Source of the DNA: Ornithinibacillus halophilus
GTDB taxonomy: Bacteria; Bacillota; Bacilli; Bacillales; Amphibacillaceae
Reading direction: 5' to 3'
NCBI RefSeq assembly: GCF_900129485.1
Contig: NZ_FQVW01000002.1
Coordinates: 62,001-126,000, forward strand
Length of the DNA stretch: 64,000 nucleotides
This document shows, one piece after another, positions 8,939 to 18,826 of this stretch (its first letter is position 1; every line of letters starts with the position of its first letter). The position numbers and the translations under genes are program-made. The notes below the pieces were generated by a model that was not told where the DNA came from, made no database searches, and saw only the letters and a list, made by a program, of their open reading frames with translations.

Positions 8939-11266
8939 ATGACTGATAGGCAATCTGAGGAAATGGAATACTTTAAAGGAGAACTTTTATATACGATTTT
9001 TCAAAATCAAGTAGAAGGATTCTCTATTGTAAAAATAAAAGTATCTGAAACAAATACAGATTATGAGGAAAAAGAAATTGTTGTGAAAGGTCATTTTTCA
9101 ACCTTACAAGAAAAAACAACGTATTTCTTCTATGGACAGTTTGAAAAACACCCTAAATTTGGTACGCAATTTAATGTTTCTTCTTATAAAACGTATATTC
9201 CAGATACAAAAGATGGATTAGTTGCCTATCTATCAAGTGATCTATTTTATGGTATTGGAGAAAAAACAGCTACAAGGGTTGTCAATCACCTTGGAGAGTC
9301 TGCTATCTCAAAAATATTAAATAATCCAGATGTTTTGTCAGAAGTGCCTGGGCTTAAAAAAGAGACAGCCGACAACTTACTCAAAAAATTACAAGAAAAC
9401 CAAGGATTTGAACAAGTGGTTATCCACCTTGCAAAATATAATATTGGTTTGAAAATGGCACAGAAAATCTATGAAAAATATAAAGAAACGGCTCTTGATG
9501 TATTGGAAGAAGATCCATATCGCTATGTATTTGATATTGATGGATTCGGATTTCAAACAGCTGATGAAATTGCCAGAAAAAATGGGCTGTCTTTAAGTCA
9601 CCCGAACCGTATTGGTGCCGGTTGTATTTATGTGCTACAGAATAGCATCCAGGATGGACATGTGTTTCTGCCTTTAACCGTTTGTGTGCAACAAGTAATC
9701 GATTTACTATGGAGTCCAGAACATCACTTATCAGATGAAGAAGTAACGACGATTTTAGAAGAATTGAATACGGAGAAACAAGTTATTCTTAAGGATGGAA
9801 ATGTTTATCTACCATCACTCTATTATGCAGAAGATGGATTTGCTTCCAATATTAAAAGGCTATTAACCCACCCAGTTGATCATGACATACCATTAGCCGA
9901 TTTAATGAAAATTATTGGTGACATTGAAGAAGAAGAAACATTAAGCTATGGTAAAGAACAATTTGAAGCGATTGACAATGCATTAAAATCAAAACTAATG
10001 ATCTTAACAGGTGGTCCGGGGACAGGGAAAACGACCGTAATTAAAGGGATAATAAAAGCCTATTCAACGATCCACAAAGTTTCCGTTAACCCAAATGACT
10101 ATGAATCTAAGGCAGATTTTCCATTTGTATTAACAGCTCCAACAGGACGAGCAGCTAAACGAATGACAGAATCTACTGGAATTCCAGCAGTAACCATTCA
10201 CCGTTTGCTAGGGTGGAATGGCAGTGAAGGGTTCGATAAAGACGAACAGGAACAATTGGATGGACGCTTTTTAATTGTTGATGAGTTTTCAATGGTAGAT
10301 ATTTGGCTTGCTAACAATCTATTTAAAGCTATCCCAGACGATATGCAAGTGTTGTTGGTAGGTGATGAAGATCAATTGCCATCTGTTGGACCTGGGCAGG
10401 TTTTAACAGACTTACTAAATAATGATTTCATACAAACAATCTCATTAAATGAAGTCTATCGCCAAAAAGAAGGCTCAAAGATTATTCAGCTCGCTCATAT
10501 GATAAAAAATGGCGATTTCCCACCAGATGCATTACAAAATGAAAAGGATTTTAGTTTTATTGATTGCAGGGAGCATCAAGTAATTGATGTGATTACACAA
10601 ATACTAAATAAAGCAATGGAAAAGGGTATGGATATAAGAGATATCCAAATATTAGCACCGATGTATCGTTCAGAAGCTGGCATCACGATGATTAATAAGG
10701 CAATCCAAGATTTAGTCAATCCGAAAAGTCGTAAAAAGAGAGAAGTAAAAACAAAAGACACTACTTTTAGGATTGGAGACAAAGTACTTCAATTAGTAAA
10801 TCAACCAGAAGATGGTGTATTTAATGGAGATATTGGAGAAGTCGTTGCAATATTTAAAGAAGATGAGAATGTAGAAAATGAGGAACAGCTAGTTGTATCT
10901 TTTGATGATAAAGAAGTAGTTTATGAACGTTCTGATTACGTGAATATCATGTTAGCATATTGTATTTCTATTCATAAATCACAGGGAAGTGAATTTCCAA
11001 TAGTCTTATTACCAATGGTTTCTGGTTATCATCGTATGTTAAGGAAGAATTTAATCTATACTGCAATTACTAGGGGAAAACAATCACTAATTCTATGTGG
11101 GGAGAAACAGGCCTTTTTTAAGGGAGTTCAAACATTAGATACAAATAAGCGCTATACATCCTTAAGAGAATCGTTGACCGAACGAATGGGGAATAAGGAT
11201 GAGAATATAGAAACCGATAAAGTAGAATCAGAGGATGAAGAATTATCTCCATACGATTTTATGTAG
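8939..11266 (+). CDS. recD2: RecD2-type 5'-3' DNA helicase
   Basis: A 775-residue superfamily 1B helicase of the RecD2 (YrrC) type, found in bacteria without RecBC and linked to repair and fork maintenance. An N-terminal OB-like region and tandem helix-hairpin-helix segments (GIGEKTATRVV and VPGLKKETADNLL, about residues 100-150) precede the motor. Walker A GGPGTGKTTV is near 358-367, Walker B LIVDEFSMVD near 445-454, and the C-terminal motif SIHKSQGSEFPIV lies in the UvrD-like 2B/2A domain. The Shine-Dalgarno (GTGGGG) is weak. The acidic tail after about residue 750 is poorly conserved. Confidence 0.94.
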   Translation: MTDRQSEEMEYFKGELLYTIFQNQVEGFSIVKIKVSETNTDYEEKEIVVKGHFSTLQEKTTYFFYGQFEKHPKFGTQFNVSSYKTYIPDTKDGLVAYLSSDLFYGIGEKTATRVVNHLGESAISKILNNPDVLSEVPGLKKETADNLLKKLQENQGFEQVVIHLAKYNIGLKMAQKIYEKYKETALDVLEEDPYRYVFDIDGFGFQTADEIARKNGLSLSHPNRIGAGCIYVLQNSIQDGHVFLPLTVCVQQVIDLLWSPEHHLSDEEVTTILEELNTEKQVILKDGNVYLPSLYYAEDGFASNIKRLLTHPVDHDIPLADLMKIIGDIEEEETLSYGKEQFEAIDNALKSKLMILTGGPGTGKTTVIKGIIKAYSTIHKVSVNPNDYESKADFPFVLTAPTGRAAKRMTESTGIPAVTIHRLLGWNGSEGFDKDEQEQLDGRFLIVDEFSMVDIWLANNLFKAIPDDMQVLLVGDEDQLPSVGPGQVLTDLLNNDFIQTISLNEVYRQKEGSKIIQLAHMIKNGDFPPDALQNEKDFSFIDCREHQVIDVITQILNKAMEKGMDIRDIQILAPMYRSEAGITMINKAIQDLVNPKSRKKREVKTKDTTFRIGDKVLQLVNQPEDGVFNGDIGEVVAIFKEDENVENEEQLVVSFDDKEVVYERSDYVNIMLAYCISIHKSQGSEFPIVLLPMVSGYHRMLRKNLIYTAITRGKQSLILCGEKQAFFKGVQTLDTNKRYTSLRESLTERMGNKDENIETDKVESEDEELSPYDFM

Positions 11267-11341
11267 TTTAGTAGGTATAAATCTTTAAAAATGGGGCAAC
11301 GATAACATAATATCTTATCTATTCAAAACAGGAGAGATTTT

Positions 11342-11536
11342 ATGATGATGCGTTGTCCTAACTGTTCTAGTAAAGACATTGGAAAAATAGGCTCACAACA
11401 GTTTTATTGCTGGAACTGTTTTGTAGAACTTTCTGTATCAGGGGATGAATTAACGGTACATCAAGTGGAAGCAGATGGTTCTCTTAGCTCGTTGAATGAC
11501 TTATTTTCCGAAGATGAACGAAAAGTTCAATGGTAA
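11342..11536 (+). CDS. Small zinc-ribbon protein, function unknown
   Basis: A 64-residue protein with CPNC near the N-terminus (residues 5-8) and CWNC about 20 residues later, forming a likely four-cysteine zinc ribbon. An acidic, polar C-terminal tail ends in DLFSEDERKVQW. GGAGAG precedes the start. It sits between recD2 and the AI-2E-type membrane gene on the same strand. I do not recognise a characterised homologue. Such mini zinc ribbons often bind RNA or protein partners, but nothing here decides that. Confidence 0.7.
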   Translation: MMMRCPNCSSKDIGKIGSQQFYCWNCFVELSVSGDELTVHQVEADGSLSSLNDLFSEDERKVQW

Positions 11537-11537
11537 A

Positions 11538-11572
11538 CCTTAGTATAAATGATGCCTAACATTATACTAAGG
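11538..11572 (+). promoter_or_regulatory. Hairpin overlapping the ribosome binding site of the AI-2E-type gene
   Basis: A perfect 11-bp inverted repeat, CCTTAGTATAA (11538-11548) with TTATACTAAGG (11562-11572). The right arm contains the first bases of the AAGGAG Shine-Dalgarno (11569-11574) of the gene at 11585, so folding would hide it. No T run follows, which argues against a terminator. It could also be a DNA operator. Confidence 0.5.
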
Positions 11573-11584
11573 AGCTGAATAATT

Positions 11585-12652
11585 ATGGTCCCACAAAAAA
11601 AGCCATACCAGTTTTTGTACTGGATTATTATTGGTATTTTTGTCTTTCTATTTATTTATTTGTTAGTGAAGTTATACCCGTTTTATCAGGCTTTTTTTTC
11701 ATTTATTTGGCATTTACTGTTACCGTTTCTTATCGCTGGTCTCATAGCGTACTTGCTATTTCCGATCGTTAATAAAATCCATTCGTACAATATACCAAAA
11801 GCATTAGCTATCTTAATTATTTATGTAATTTTCTTTGGGGGAATCGGTTATTTAAGTTACCGTGTTTATCCTATGGTTGTTAATCAATTAAAAGATTTGA
11901 ATGAGTTTCTACCACAATTCATTGAGAAGTTTGAATCACTAATCTATCAAGTATACGAATCGACGGCATTTTTACCAGAAACGGTACACGATAAATTTGA
12001 TGATTTTCTAAATCGAATGGAGAATAGAATAACAACCATCTTAGAATCAGCTATTGGTGGTATTACGAAACTATTGGATATGATTATCATTTTAACAGTC
12101 ATACCTGTGTTAGTTTTCTATTTCTTAAAGGATTTAGAAAAAATTAAAGCATACCTTAAACAATTTATTCCTAAGAAATACCAGGAAAAATCCAGCGAGT
12201 TAGTTCATGCAATCGATAAAAGTCTTGGAAACTATATTCGTGGACAGTTATTAGTCTGTCTATTTGTTGGAATAACGTCGTATATTATTTTTTATTTCTT
12301 AGGGTTAAATTATGCTCTGATTTTAGCTATAATTATTGGTTTAACTAATATTATTCCGTATTTTGGCCCCATTATTGGTGCGATACCAGCTGTTGGAATA
12401 GCTTTAACAGTCTCAGGAAAAATGGTATTATTTGTTTTAATAGCAATTTTTGTGATTCAATTAATAGAAAGTAATTTATTAGCACCTTATATTGTAGGAA
12501 AAAGTGTTGCTATTCATCCTATAGCCATTATTTTCGCACTTTTACTAGGTGGGCAAATGAGTGGTGTGATTGGAATGATTCTGGCAGTGCCAATATTAAC
12601 GATTTTAAATGTGATATTAAACCATAGCCTAATATTGGTAAGAAATCGTTGA
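11585..12652 (+). CDS. yrrI: AI-2E family transporter-like membrane protein (YrrI-like)
   Basis: A 355-residue integral membrane protein of the AI-2E/PerM family (UPF0118). About eight hydrophobic segments are visible: two near residues 10-55, one near 65-90, one near 155-180 after a long soluble segment (about 90-150), and a cluster after 205 containing GLTNIIPYFGPIIGAIPA, a family signature. Family members include proposed autoinducer-2 exporters and Na+/H+ antiporters; the cargo here is not known. Synteny with yrrI upstream of alaS supports the name. Its stop codon overlaps the alaS promoter. Confidence 0.88.
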   Translation: MVPQKKPYQFLYWIIIGIFVFLFIYLLVKLYPFYQAFFSFIWHLLLPFLIAGLIAYLLFPIVNKIHSYNIPKALAILIIYVIFFGGIGYLSYRVYPMVVNQLKDLNEFLPQFIEKFESLIYQVYESTAFLPETVHDKFDDFLNRMENRITTILESAIGGITKLLDMIIILTVIPVLVFYFLKDLEKIKAYLKQFIPKKYQEKSSELVHAIDKSLGNYIRGQLLVCLFVGITSYIIFYFLGLNYALILAIIIGLTNIIPYFGPIIGAIPAVGIALTVSGKMVLFVLIAIFVIQLIESNLLAPYIVGKSVAIHPIAIIFALLLGGQMSGVIGMILAVPILTILNVILNHSLILVRNR

Positions 12653-12677
12653 CAAGTTCTATTATTTTATCTACAAT
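12649..12677 (+). promoter_or_regulatory. SigA promoter of the alaS T-box leader
   Basis: A consensus TTGACA (12649-12654), 17-base spacer and TACAAT (12672-12677). The -35 overlaps the stop codon of the upstream gene. Initiation is expected near 12684, just before the T-box leader. Confidence 0.8.
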
Positions 12678-12683
12678 AATCCA

Positions 12684-12930
12684 TTATATATGTAAATACG
12701 TTGAAGGTTAAAAGTACATGGCATTCTGCTTATAGAGAGGGATTTTCGTTTGGCTGGAAGAAATTCTAAGTTAGAACCATGGAAAGCTCAACTGGAGTGC
12801 GACTAATCCTCGCCGGTGCATACCGTTACCATGCTAAAGTGATGAACAAAAGTTATTTTTGTTTATAATTAGGGTGGTACCGCGATAATCTCGTCCCTGC
12901 AATCATGCAGAGAGGGGATTTTTTTATTTT
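12684..12930 (+). promoter_or_regulatory. T-box riboswitch, alanine-specific, upstream of alaS
   Basis: A T-box leader senses uncharged tRNA and prevents termination. The invariant T-box AGGGTGGTACCGCG is at 12871-12884; its TGGT can pair with an ACCA acceptor end, the discriminator expected for tRNA-Ala. A stem I core with GAGAGGG and GGCTGGAAGAAA lies near 12737-12765, and a candidate alanine specifier GCT is at 12786-12788. The terminator hairpin (ATCTCGTCCCTGCA with TGCAGAGAGGGGAT, then Ts) ends near 12928. The specifier assignment is by eye. Confidence 0.93.
12887..12930 (+). terminator. Conditional terminator of the alaS T-box
   Basis: Stem formed around TCCCTGCA-atca-TGCAGAGA with outer G-U pairs, followed by seven Ts (from 12919). 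Its 5' arm follows the T-box sequence, so terminator and antiterminator are mutually exclusive. Confidence 0.85.
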
Positions 12931-12976
12931 ATAAAGTCTATTTAAAATTTGTTTTATAAAAATGGAGGTAGGAAAA

Positions 12977-15616
12977 ATGAGTCAACTAACATCAGCACAA
13001 GTAAGACAAATGTTTCTTGATTTCTTTAAAGAAAAAAATCATCGGGTAGAGCCAAGTGCATCACTTGTCCCAAAAGATGATCCAACATTATTATGGATCA
13101 ATAGTGGTGTTGCTACCCTAAAGAAATACTTCGATGGTCGAGTAATTCCAGAGAATCCTCGACTAGTGAATGCCCAAAAATCGATTCGTACAAATGACAT
13201 AGAAAATGTAGGATTCACAGCTAGACACCATACATTCTTTGAAATGCTAGGGAACTTTTCAATTGGGGATTATTTCAAGAACGAAGCAATTGACTGGGCA
13301 TGGGAATTCTTAACTAGTGATAAATGGTTAGGTTTTGACCCTGAGCTACTTTCTGTTACAGTACATCCTGAAGATGATGAAGCATATGATATTTGGCTAA
13401 ATGATATAAAGTTACCAAAAGAACGAATCATTCGCCTAGAAGAGAATTTCTGGGACATTGGTGAAGGTCCTAGTGGTCCAAATACAGAAATCTTCTATGA
13501 CCGTGGAGAGAAGTATGGCAATGACCCTAATGATCCAGAACTATATCCTGGTGGGGAGAATGACCGTTATTTAGAAATTTGGAACTTAGTGTTCTCTCAG
13601 TTTAATCATAATCCTGATAATACGTACACGCCTTTACCGAAGAAAAATATTGATACAGGGATGGGTCTAGAACGACTAGTATCAGTTATTCAGGATGCCC
13701 CTACTAATTTTGAAACGGATTTATTTATGCCAATTATCCGTAAAACAGAAGAACTAGCGAATGTTCCATACGGGAAAGCAAAAGAAAGTGATACAGCATA
13801 TAAAGTTATCGCTGACCACATTCGTACCGTAAGTTTTGCAATTGGGGACGGAGCATTGCCTTCTAATGAAGGAAGAGGATATGTCTTAAGAAGACTGCTT
13901 CGTCGTGCTGTTCGTTTTGCTAAAGAGATTGGTATTGAACGACCTTTCATGTACGAATTAGTAGAAACAGTAGGAAACATTATGAAGGACTTCTACCCAC
14001 AAGTTATGAATCAGCAAGAATTTATTGCTAATATCATTAAAGTGGAAGAAGAGAGATTCCATGAAACATTAAATGATGGACTTGAAATATTAACAACGAT
14101 TATTGACAAAGAAAAATCTAGTGGAAGTTCTGTATTTCCTGGAAAAGAAGTTTTTCGATTATATGACACGTATGGATTTCCAAAAGAGTTAACCGAAGAA
14201 TACGTTGAACAACATGGATTTACCATTGATGAAGCAGGTTTCAATGAAGAAATGGAAAAACAACGAGAACGTGCTAGAAATGCTCGTCAAAAAGTAGATT
14301 CCATGCAAGTTCAAGATGATATTTTGAGTAAGGTAGATGTTGAAACTAACTTTATTGGGTACGACCAATTAGAAGTAGAAACATCCATTGTCGCAATCAT
14401 ATCAGGTAAAGAAGTCGTGGACACTGCAAAAGTAGAAGAAGAAATTTTTGTTCTATTGAAAGAGACTCCATTCTATGCGGAGAGTGGTGGACAAGTCGCT
14501 GATAAAGGCTGGATTTATACAGAAAATGCTTCATTATATGTAGTAGATGTTCAAAAATCTCCTAAAGGTGACCATATCCATAAAGCAGTTGTAAAAGATG
14601 GGGTTGTTAATACAGGGGATACGGTGAAAGCTGTCGTAGAGTCTGAGTTTAGAAACGCTGTTATTAAAAACCATACGGCAACGCATTTACTACATCAGGC
14701 ATTAAAGGATGTCCTTGGGAGTCATGTTAACCAAGCAGGTTCATTAGTGACACCAGAGCGTTTAAGATTCGACTTTTCACATTTTAATGCCCTAACAACT
14801 GAAGAATTACAGCAGATTGAGCAAATTGTTAACGAGAAAATTTGGGAATCCATTACATTGCAAATTGATAATAAAAAAATCGATGAAGCGAAAGCAATGG
14901 GAGCAATGGCGTTATTTGGTGAAAAATACGGCGACATTGTAAGGGTCGTACAAATCGGTGATTATAGTGTCGAACTTTGTGGTGGGTGCCACGTATTTAA
15001 TACATCACAAATAGGATTATTTAAAGTCGTTTCTGAAGGTGGTATTGGTGCAGGTACACGAAGAATTGAAGCTGTCACAAGTAAGCAGGCTTATGATTTT
15101 ACCAATAATAAAATAGATCTCTTACAAGAAGTAGCTCAATTAGTAAAAACTAGTGAGTCTAATTTACCTGAACGAATTGAAAGCTTATTCCAGGAAATTA
15201 GAAGCTTACAAAAAGAAAATGAATCACTAAACGCAAAAATGTCTAACTTAGAAGCAGCATCTATTTTAGATAAAGTAGAAACAGTTCAAGACGTAAAACT
15301 ACTAGCAGAAAAAGTGAACGTAAAGGATATGAATCAATTACGTAATATGGTTGATGAGCTTAAACAAAAAATTGGCTCAGGAATTATTCTTTTAGCTGCA
15401 GAGAATGACCAAAAAGTCCAGTTAGCTGCTGGTGTATCTAAAGATTTAATCGACCGTGGCTTACAGGCAGGTAAGTTGATTAAGCAAGCTGCTCAATTAT
15501 GTGGTGGCGGTGGAGGAGGCCGTCCTGATATGGCTCAAGCAGGAGGTAAAAACCCTGAGAAAATAGGGGAAGCTCTATCCTATGCGAAACAATATGTAGA
15601 AGATAACCTAAATTAA
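12977..15616 (+). CDS. alaS: Alanyl-tRNA synthetase
   Basis: An 879-residue class II alanyl-tRNA synthetase with N-terminal aminoacylation, editing and C-terminal oligomerisation domains. Class II motif 2 is in the segment [15 protein letters not shown] (about residues 77-91). The zinc-binding editing site shows HTATH near residue 565 and CGGCH near 667. The glycine run in [15 protein letters not shown] marks the C-Ala domain. The ATG at 12977 is chosen because GGAGG lies at 12964-12968; an in-frame ATG five codons upstream would contain the Shine-Dalgarno. Expression is controlled by the T-box. Confidence 0.97.
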   Translation: MSQLTSAQVRQMFLDFFKEKNHRVEPSASLVPKDDPTLLWINSGVATLKKYFDGRVIPENPRLVNAQKSIRTNDIENVGFTARHHTFFEMLGNFSIGDYFKNEAIDWAWEFLTSDKWLGFDPELLSVTVHPEDDEAYDIWLNDIKLPKERIIRLEENFWDIGEGPSGPNTEIFYDRGEKYGNDPNDPELYPGGENDRYLEIWNLVFSQFNHNPDNTYTPLPKKNIDTGMGLERLVSVIQDAPTNFETDLFMPIIRKTEELANVPYGKAKESDTAYKVIADHIRTVSFAIGDGALPSNEGRGYVLRRLLRRAVRFAKEIGIERPFMYELVETVGNIMKDFYPQVMNQQEFIANIIKVEEERFHETLNDGLEILTTIIDKEKSSGSSVFPGKEVFRLYDTYGFPKELTEEYVEQHGFTIDEAGFNEEMEKQRERARNARQKVDSMQVQDDILSKVDVETNFIGYDQLEVETSIVAIISGKEVVDTAKVEEEIFVLLKETPFYAESGGQVADKGWIYTENASLYVVDVQKSPKGDHIHKAVVKDGVVNTGDTVKAVVESEFRNAVIKNHTATHLLHQALKDVLGSHVNQAGSLVTPERLRFDFSHFNALTTEELQQIEQIVNEKIWESITLQIDNKKIDEAKAMGAMALFGEKYGDIVRVVQIGDYSVELCGGCHVFNTSQIGLFKVVSEGGIGAGTRRIEAVTSKQAYDFTNNKIDLLQEVAQLVKTSESNLPERIESLFQEIRSLQKENESLNAKMSNLEAASILDKVETVQDVKLLAEKVNVKDMNQLRNMVDELKQKIGSGIILLAAENDQKVQLAAGVSKDLIDRGLQAGKLIKQAAQLCGGGGGGRPDMAQAGGKNPEKIGEALSYAKQYVEDNLN

Positions 15617-15766
15617 TAAACTTTATCTATCATCTAATGATTAAAGTTATTATATAGTCGTAAAACATGTTAGAATAGATATAAGGTATTAATAAAGTTG
15701 TTTACGTGACGTACTGTATCAAATTACATTTACAATAGATCCACTTTAATGGAATGAGGTGTCATA

Positions 15767-16033
15767 ATGAGTTCAATTGATAAGACGATGAAATTCAATT
15801 TTTCAGAAGAACCATTTGATCAAGATATTAAACAAATCTTAATGACCGTTCACGAGGCATTACAGGAGAAAGGATATAATCCAATCAACCAAATCGTTGG
15901 TTATCTCCTATCAGGTGACCCTGCTTATATTCCAAGATATAAAGATGCACGTAACTTAATTCGTAAGGTTGAACGTGATGAGGTTATTGAAGAATTAGTG
16001 AAGTACTATCTAGAACAACAGAAAAAGGGATGA
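15767..16033 (+). CDS. ireB: IreB-family regulatory protein (YrzL)
   Basis: An 88-residue protein of the IreB/YrzL family (UPF0297). Enterococcal IreB is a phosphorylation target of the Ser/Thr kinase IreK and a negative regulator of cephalosporin resistance. The conserved N-terminal segment [11 protein letters not shown], with the phosphorylatable Thr, and the [18 protein letters not shown] motif are intact. It begins the conserved alaS-yrzL-yrrK-yrzB gene string and ends 4 bases before yrrK. Confidence 0.92.
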   Translation: MSSIDKTMKFNFSEEPFDQDIKQILMTVHEALQEKGYNPINQIVGYLLSGDPAYIPRYKDARNLIRKVERDEVIEELVKYYLEQQKKG

Positions 16034-16037
16034 CTAG

Positions 16038-16454
16038 ATGAAGATAATAGGTTTAGACGTTGGATCTAAAACCATTGGTGTTGCAGTAAGTGATGAACTT
16101 GGCTGGACTGCACAAGGGATCACAACTATAAAATGGGACGAAAACGAAATAAACTCTGCTGATGACCAGTTGAAGGAAATTATAGATGAACATCATATTG
16201 GGAAGGCTGTTATTGGATTGCCTAAAAATATGAATGGTTCAATTGGAGAACGTGGAGAAATGTCCATAAACTATGCCAAACACATTGAAGAAGTTCTTAA
16301 CATTCCAACTGTATTATGGGATGAACGTCTGACAACAATGGCTGCTGAAAGAGTATTGCTAGAAGCAGATATGAGTAGAAAGAAGCGAAAAAAAGTCATT
16401 GATAAAATGGCAGCAGTAATGATCTTACAAGGCTATCTTGATCAAAAAATATAA
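16038..16454 (+). CDS. yrrK: RuvX/YqgF-type RNase H-fold nuclease (YrrK)
   Basis: A 138-residue YqgF/RuvX family protein, an RNase H-like nuclease proposed as a Holliday junction resolvase and implicated in 16S rRNA 5'-end processing. The first acidic catalytic residue is in [19 protein letters not shown] (D7), the second region is [16 protein letters not shown], and the third is VLWDERLTT. It is very likely in the same transcript as its neighbours (4 and 14 base gaps). Confidence 0.93.
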   Translation: MKIIGLDVGSKTIGVAVSDELGWTAQGITTIKWDENEINSADDQLKEIIDEHHIGKAVIGLPKNMNGSIGERGEMSINYAKHIEEVLNIPTVLWDERLTTMAAERVLLEADMSRKKRKKVIDKMAAVMILQGYLDQKI

Positions 16455-16468
16455 AGGGGTGTTTTTAC

Positions 16469-16759
16469 ATGGCACTTGAAGAAAAAGAGCGAATCATCAT
16501 TCCAGATGAAAATGGTGAAGAACATTTATTTGAGGTTTTATTTACATTTGATGTTGATGAAACAAATCAATCGTATATCGCGGTTGTACCTGTTGAACAG
16601 AAAGATGACGAAGAAGTAGAAGTATATGCATTTCGTTACGAAGAAAAAGAATCCGATGATAATGACCTATCCTTATTCCCAATCGAATCAGATGAAGAAT
16701 GGGAAATGGTTGAAGAAATGCTTAATACCATTGCAGATGAAGAAGAATTAAAAGGCTAA
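16469..16759 (+). CDS. yrzB: DUF1292-family protein (YrzB)
   Basis: A 96-residue, strongly acidic soluble protein of the DUF1292/UPF0473 family, conserved immediately after yqgF in Firmicutes. The signature IIIPDENGEEHLFEVLFTFD at the N-terminus and SDEEWEMVEEML near the C-terminus are visible. The biochemical function is unknown. It is the last gene before a terminator. Confidence 0.88.
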   Translation: MALEEKERIIIPDENGEEHLFEVLFTFDVDETNQSYIAVVPVEQKDDEEVEVYAFRYEEKESDDNDLSLFPIESDEEWEMVEEMLNTIADEEELKG

Positions 16760-16774
16760 ATAAATAAAAGAATC

Positions 16775-16807
16775 TGTGGAGTTGTCCTTGGGGCAGCTCC
16801 CTTTTTG
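16775..16807 (+). terminator. Terminator after yrzB
   Basis: GGAGTTGTCC-ttg-GGGCAGCTCC stem (two G-U pairs) followed by CTTTTTG. Confidence 0.75.
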
Positions 16808-16949
16808 TTGCATAACAAATTTATACTGACTCACTATTTACGGATGGGATAAATATCTATTACAGAGAAATACTATAAAATATTGCCTTTGTTCTAGCGT
16901 ATGTTCCTATTTTTTAGTATAATATACCGGAATGAGAGGGGTATGAGAA

Positions 16950-18056
16950 ATGTCGAAAGATGATTATAAAAAAAATCTACTATCTCGTAATGATGAAGTA
17001 CGAACGGTACGAAAAATTGTTTCCGTTATAATTTTAATTTTAATAATTCTTATCGTTACTGGTGGCGTAACTGGATATAACTATATAAAATCTGCTTTAG
17101 AACCAGTAGATCCTACAAATGATGAAGGTGTAGGAATTGAGATTCCACTAGGCTCTTCAACATCTAGTATTGCAGAAGTTCTAGAGAACAATGAGATCAT
17201 AAAAGATGCTAGGATTTTTAAATATTACATAAAGTTTAGAAATGAATCTGGTTTTCAAGCAGGGGAATATACATTTACAAAATCCATGACAATCGATGAA
17301 ATTATAGAATCATTGAAAAATGGAAGAATTATTAAAGAACCTGTATTTCGCATAACGATACCAGAAGGGTTAACCATTGCTGAGATGGCAGAAATATATG
17401 CGGAAAAACTACCTTTTACAAAAGATGAATTTCTTGAAAAGGTAAATGACCCTGAATATGTTAAGCTTTTAATTGATAATTATCAATCCATTTTAACGGA
17501 TGTCGTTTTAGACCCAGAAATAGAAACACCTTTAGAAGGGTATTTATTTGCTGCTACTTATGATTTCTATGTAGAAGACCCATCTATTGAAACGGTTGTT
17601 GAGAAAATGTTAGATAAAACAAGAGCCGTAATAGCAGAATACTATGATGCCATCTTAAATAGTGAATTTAATGTGCATGAAACGATTACTTTGGCATCCA
17701 TTATAGAAAAAGAAGCTGTTACTAAAGACCAAAGAAGACAAATTTCAGGTATATTTTACAATCGATTAGAAGTAGGAATGCCACTTCAAACAGATCCAAC
17801 AGTGCTGTATGCTCTAGGTGACCATAAGGAGAAGGTATTAAAGGTAGACACTCAGATTGAATCGCCATACAATACGTATTTTGTAAATGCATTGCCAATA
17901 GGACCAATATCCAATTTCTCACAAAATGCACTAGATGCAGCGTTATATCCAGCAGAAACTGATTATCTATATTTCTTACACGATAGTACTGGAGATATTT
18001 ACTATTCTGAGACACTTGAACAACATAATGAATATAAAAGACAGTATATTAATTAA
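16950..18056 (+). CDS. mltG: Endolytic murein transglycosylase MltG
   Basis: A 368-residue membrane-anchored lytic transglycosylase (YceG/MltG family; B. subtilis YrrL) that cleaves nascent glycan strands. A single transmembrane helix (about residues 24-46) is followed by a LysM-like region and the catalytic domain. The catalytic glutamate is in ASIIEKEAVTKDQRR (about residue 252), followed by the family motifs GIFYNRL, LQTDPTVLYALG and SPYNTYFVNALPIGPI. It is the first gene after a terminator, so it probably has its own promoter; a TATAAT occurs at 16918-16923 without a good -35. Confidence 0.95.
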   Translation: MSKDDYKKNLLSRNDEVRTVRKIVSVIILILIILIVTGGVTGYNYIKSALEPVDPTNDEGVGIEIPLGSSTSSIAEVLENNEIIKDARIFKYYIKFRNESGFQAGEYTFTKSMTIDEIIESLKNGRIIKEPVFRITIPEGLTIAEMAEIYAEKLPFTKDEFLEKVNDPEYVKLLIDNYQSILTDVVLDPEIETPLEGYLFAATYDFYVEDPSIETVVEKMLDKTRAVIAEYYDAILNSEFNVHETITLASIIEKEAVTKDQRRQISGIFYNRLEVGMPLQTDPTVLYALGDHKEKVLKVDTQIESPYNTYFVNALPIGPISNFSQNALDAALYPAETDYLYFLHDSTGDIYYSETLEQHNEYKRQYIN

Positions 18057-18067
18057 TTTAAATAGAA

Positions 18068-18106
18068 AATGGGAATGTGAGTGTATTGTCACATTTCCCG
18101 TTTTTA
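18068..18106 (+). terminator. Terminator after mltG
   Basis: GGGAATGTGA (18071-18080) pairs with TCACATTTCCC (18089-18099, one bulge), followed by GTTTTT. Confidence 0.75.
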
Positions 18107-18158
18107 TGAGAGCATGATTTAATAGCTGTGAAGTCAAAATAATGGTAGAGGTAGATAC

Positions 18159-18803
18159 ATGATGATAGATAAGCAAGTAAAAACGTATGTAGAATCTCAT
18201 TTGCCAATTGTTGATAAATGGGTAGTAGAGATGGAAGATCAAGCTAAAAAAGGCCATATACCGATCATGGATCCAATTGGAATGAATTTTTTGCTACAAT
18301 TAATAAGGTTAAATAAACCACAACAAATACTTGAGATAGGTACAGCAATTGGATATTCTGCCTTACGTATGTTAGAGGCTAACCCAAATGGTCAAATAGT
18401 TACGATTGAAAGAGACGATGTACGATACAATCAGGCAATTGAAAATATTAATCGTCAAAAGAAGCATAATAGTATAAAGGTTATTCATGGTGATGCCTTA
18501 GAGGAAATAAGTAAATTAAATGAGAACGGAGATCGTTTTGACTGTATTTTTATCGATGCAGCCAAGGGACAATATCAACGGTTCTTCGAATTAGCTTCCC
18601 CATTATTGACGAATAATGGGTTTATCGTAACAGATAATGTATTATTTAGAGGGTATGTTGCAGAGGACAACTTCGAACATCCTCGATATAAAAAAATGGT
18701 AGAAAAAATTAAAACATTTAATAATTGGCTTCATAACCATCCTGATTATGTGACAACCATTTTTCCAATTGGAGATGGGGTAGCAGTCAGTTACAAGAAG
18801 TAG
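18159..18803 (+). CDS. trmR: tRNA 5-hydroxyuridine methyltransferase TrmR (YrrM)
   Basis: A 214-residue class I SAM methyltransferase of the O-methyltransferase 3 (COMT-like) family. B. subtilis YrrM was shown to be TrmR, which methylates 5-hydroxyuridine-34 of tRNA to 5-methoxyuridine. The SAM motif LEIGTAIGYSALRML is at about residues 58-72, and the acidic motif CIFIDAAKGQYQRF holds metal ligands. Two adjacent ATGs (18159, 18162) could start it. In B. subtilis, yrrN-yrrO (trhP1-trhP2) separate it from udk; here udk follows after 23 bases. Confidence 0.88.
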   Translation: MMIDKQVKTYVESHLPIVDKWVVEMEDQAKKGHIPIMDPIGMNFLLQLIRLNKPQQILEIGTAIGYSALRMLEANPNGQIVTIERDDVRYNQAIENINRQKKHNSIKVIHGDALEEISKLNENGDRFDCIFIDAAKGQYQRFFELASPLLTNNGFIVTDNVLFRGYVAEDNFEHPRYKKMVEKIKTFNNWLHNHPDYVTTIFPIGDGVAVSYKK

Positions 18804-18826
18804 CAGAGAAAGGGGAAACAACTTAG

